A stretch of 17,903 bases of DNA from positions 1 through 17,903 of the forward strand of contig JADFUO010000325.1 of the NCBI GenBank assembly GCA_015222115.1, written 5' to 3'. The notes under the pieces are model-generated. The model was not told the origin of the DNA. It was given only the letters and a program-made list of their open reading frames with translations, and did not search any database. Below are positions 16,303 to 17,903 of the stretch, in pieces. A program made the translations under genes and the position numbers. Positions within the stretch are counted from its first letter, which is position 1, and every line of letters starts with the position of its first letter. The DNA comes from Bacteroidota bacterium. Its GTDB lineage: Bacteria; Bacteroidota; Bacteroidia; Bacteroidales; JADFUO01.

Positions 16303-16707
16303 ATGTCAAGTATATTTTCAAAAATCGTAAGCGGCGAAATACCTTCATATAAAATTGCCGAAGAAAAAAACTTTTTTGCTTTTTTAGATATTAATCCTTT
16401 GGCAAAGGGACATGCCTTGGTTGTTTCCAAAAAAGAGATTGATTATGTTTTTGATATTGAGGATGATTTGTATAAAGGATTATTAATGTTTACTAAGAAA
16501 GTAGCATTAGCTATTGAAAAAAGCGTTAATTGTATAAGAATGGGCATGGTGGTCTATGGGCTTGATGTGCCTCATGCACATATTCATTTGATACCGCTTT
16601 TAGGAAACAATGATATTGATTTTAAAAAACCACCCTTGAAATTAACACCTGAAGAGTTTAAAGAAATTGCTGAAAGAATTAATGATGAATTTGAGAAATT
16701 GAAATAA
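16303..16707 (+). CDS. HIT-family nucleotide hydrolase
   Basis: A 134-aa histidine-triad protein; the family hydrolyses or transfers nucleotidyl groups from substrates such as AMP-lysine or dinucleoside polyphosphates, in the cytosol. The start at 16303 (MSSIFSKIVSGEIPSYKI) is chosen because it gives the family's standard N-terminus; the longer frame from 16249 would add 18 unrelated residues and overlap greA. Motifs: FLDINPLAKGHALVVSKKE and the catalytic triad PHAHIHLIPL (His91, His93, His95). The Cys and hydrophobic pattern in between is normal. It is placed directly after greA. The exact substrate cannot be told from sequence. Confidence 0.93.
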   Translation: MSSIFSKIVSGEIPSYKIAEEKNFFAFLDINPLAKGHALVVSKKEIDYVFDIEDDLYKGLLMFTKKVALAIEKSVNCIRMGMVVYGLDVPHAHIHLIPLLGNNDIDFKKPPLKLTPEEFKEIAERINDEFEKLK

Positions 16708-16782
16708 TTCCGGTGCAATAGTTACTATGTTATTTTCTCCAAATTATTTCATTCTTTATTAGGTAGATTAGACTCTATTTGT

Positions 16783-16805
16783 AAGGTCGGCTTAAGCCGA
16801 CTTTT
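16783..16805 (+). terminator. Probable intrinsic terminator after the HIT gene
   Basis: GTCGGCTTAAGCCGAC (16786-16801) is a perfect palindrome giving a six-pair GC-rich stem with a TTAA loop, extended by AAG pairing with TTT and followed by a short T tract. It lies 79 nt beyond the HIT stop. The T tract is short, so termination may be partial. Confidence 0.6.
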
Positions 16806-16885
16806 AATTCATGAGGTGATATTTACTATTCTAATAAAATTAATAGCAGAGCTAAAAGTTAAACTGCTTCTGCCACTGCCACTGC

Positions 16886-16960
16886 TCCCGAGTACTCGGG
16901 ACCACTTGTAGCATTTATTTTACTAAATTTAGTAAAAAAGATATGGCCAATATGTCCATA
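16886..16960. repeat. Cluster of inverted repeats in the greA-HIT / purF convergent gap
   Basis: Three inverted repeats in 75 bp: TCCCGAGTACTCGGGA (16886-16901), perfect over 16 bp; a perfect 20-bp palindrome, TTTTACTAAA plus its complement (16918-16937); and TATGGCCA / TGTCCATA around ATA (16942-16960), with one mismatch. None is followed by a convincing T tract on either strand. Just before them is a short CTGCCA-type hexamer run (about 16869-16885). Apart from these and the terminator at 16783, I see no gene in the 287-bp gap. Confidence 0.65.
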
Positions 16961-16994
16961 CGGATAAATTTGGTAAACTTTTTAACATTAGGGG

Positions 16995-17903
16995 CTAATA
17001 AGCCCTTGTATCTCTACCCTCAATATAATTGATAAACGATTTGTTAACTACTTTATTTCCTCCCGGTGTTGGGTAATCACCTGTAAAATACCAGTCGCCT
17101 TTATGGTCAGGGCAAGCCGAATGTAAATCCTCAATTGTCTGATAAATAATTTGAACTTCGGCTTTAATATTTTTAGTTGTAAGCAGTTCGGATATTTTCT
17201 CTGATATTTGTTCTGCTGTGACAGGTTTATAAATTTCCTTTACATAATTAACAATTTGTTCCTTAGGAAAATCTTCTTGTTCTTTTGATTTTTTATAAAC
17301 ATCATTAATTATGTGTGTTTGATTGGTTTCATTCAACAACTCAATAGCAGCTCTGAATGCAATAAAGTTATTTATTTTTGCTATATCTATTCCATAACAG
17401 TCGGGATAACGGATTTGAGGAGCCGAAGATGCAATGATAATTTTTTTAGGACCTAATCTATCCAGTATTTTGATAATACTATATTTTAAAGTTGTCCCCC
17501 TGACAATTGAATCGTCAATCACAACAAGGCTATCAATTCCTTTTTTTACAGTTCCGTAAGTAATGTCATAAACATGAGCTACTAAATCCTTTCTTTGTTT
17601 ATCCTGTGTAATAAAAGTTCGTAATTTAATATCTTTAACTGCTATCTTTTCAATTCTCGGATTTAGTTCTAAAATCTCGTCTAACTTCTCCGGAGAAATA
17701 TTATCGCCTAACTGAATAATTTTATCTCTTTTTACTTCATTGCAAAATTTGCTAAGTTCTTCGGCTAATCCGCGAAAAGCAACAGCAGCAGTATTGGGGA
17801 TATAAGAAAATACCGTATCTTTTAAATTATAATCAACCGACCTCAGTATAGCCGGCATAAGTGATTTACCAAGTTTTTTTCTTTCCTTATAAATATCTAT
17901 ATC
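16995..17903 (-). CDS. purF: Amidophosphoribosyltransferase (long Bacteroidota form), C-terminal part, 5' end outside window
   Basis: Enzyme of the first committed purine step, making 5-phosphoribosylamine from PRPP and glutamine. The frame stays open to the right edge (reading DIYKERKKLGKSL before the internal Met at 17858), so the glutaminase half and the start lie outside the window. Visible here: FSYIPNTAAVAFRGL, the PRPP-binding loop VVIDDSIVRGTTL, and SSAPQIRYPDCYGID, all type I phosphoribosyltransferase features. It continues into a longer tail ending CPDHKGDWYFTGDYPTPGG and NKSFINYIEG, as in the roughly 600-residue Bacteroidota PurF variant rather than the 500-residue E. coli type. 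About 302 residues are present. Whether this is the main purF or a paralogue cannot be decided without the N-terminal half. Confidence 0.9.
   Translation of the reverse strand, partial: DIDIYKERKKLGKSLMPAILRSVDYNLKDTVFSYIPNTAAVAFRGLAEELSKFCNEVKRDKIIQLGDNISPEKLDEILELNPRIEKIAVKDIKLRTFITQDKQRKDLVAHVYDITYGTVKKGIDSLVVIDDSIVRGTTLKYSIIKILDRLGPKKIIIASSAPQIRYPDCYGIDIAKINNFIAFRAAIELLNETNQTHIINDVYKKSKEQEDFPKEQIVNYVKEIYKPVTAEQISEKISELLTTKNIKAEVQIIYQTIEDLHSACPDHKGDWYFTGDYPTPGGNKVVNKSFINYIEGRDTRAY

Overview
The window is AT-rich DNA from a member of the phylum Bacteroidota; class and genus cannot be fixed from the sequence alone. The evidence is a type IX secretion (T9SS) sorting domain with a PorV/PorQ-family partner, a TonB-dependent receptor with a carboxypeptidase-regulatory-like N-terminal domain, a two-component sensor with Reg_prop beta-propellers, promoters of the TTTG / TAnnTTTG type, few Shine-Dalgarno sequences, and the long Bacteroidota form of amidophosphoribosyltransferase. 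No tRNA, rRNA, CRISPR array or insertion sequence was seen.

Layout. (1) 1-822: the 3' part of ahcY (S-adenosylhomocysteine hydrolase). It overlaps tail-to-tail by 4 bp with a small minus-strand lipoprotein that looks like a Rieske fold lacking its cluster ligands (819-1271). (2) 1384-1664: two tiny plus-strand ORFs joined by an ATGA overlap. (3) 1805-5790: a LytS-type sensor histidine kinase with 14 propeller blades, and a separate LytTR response regulator. (4) 5791-6465: a regulatory intergenic region holding two identical direct repeats with a 21-bp period that fit the LytTR binding consensus, a third related half-site and a GGCT(G/A)A hexamer run, followed by a small membrane-anchored acidic protein. 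(5) 6525-15765: an apparent three-gene operon with a recognisable promoter and an intrinsic terminator. It encodes a TonB-dependent receptor, a 1411-aa T9SS-exported protein and a PorV/PorQ-like outer-membrane protein. (6) 15801-16707: greA and a HIT-family hydrolase. (7) 16708-16994: a convergent intergenic region with four inverted repeats. (8) 16995-17903: the 3' part of purF on the minus strand, running off the right edge.

Working together. The kinase and LytTR regulator probably form one signalling pathway, and the repeats at 5921-5950 are the best candidate for its DNA target, which would place the 6010-6465 membrane protein in its regulon. The receptor, T9SS cargo and PorV-like protein are probably a co-expressed cell-surface module in which the PorV-like protein helps deliver or anchor the cargo. 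No substrate can be named. ahcY, greA, the HIT gene and purF are ordinary housekeeping genes.
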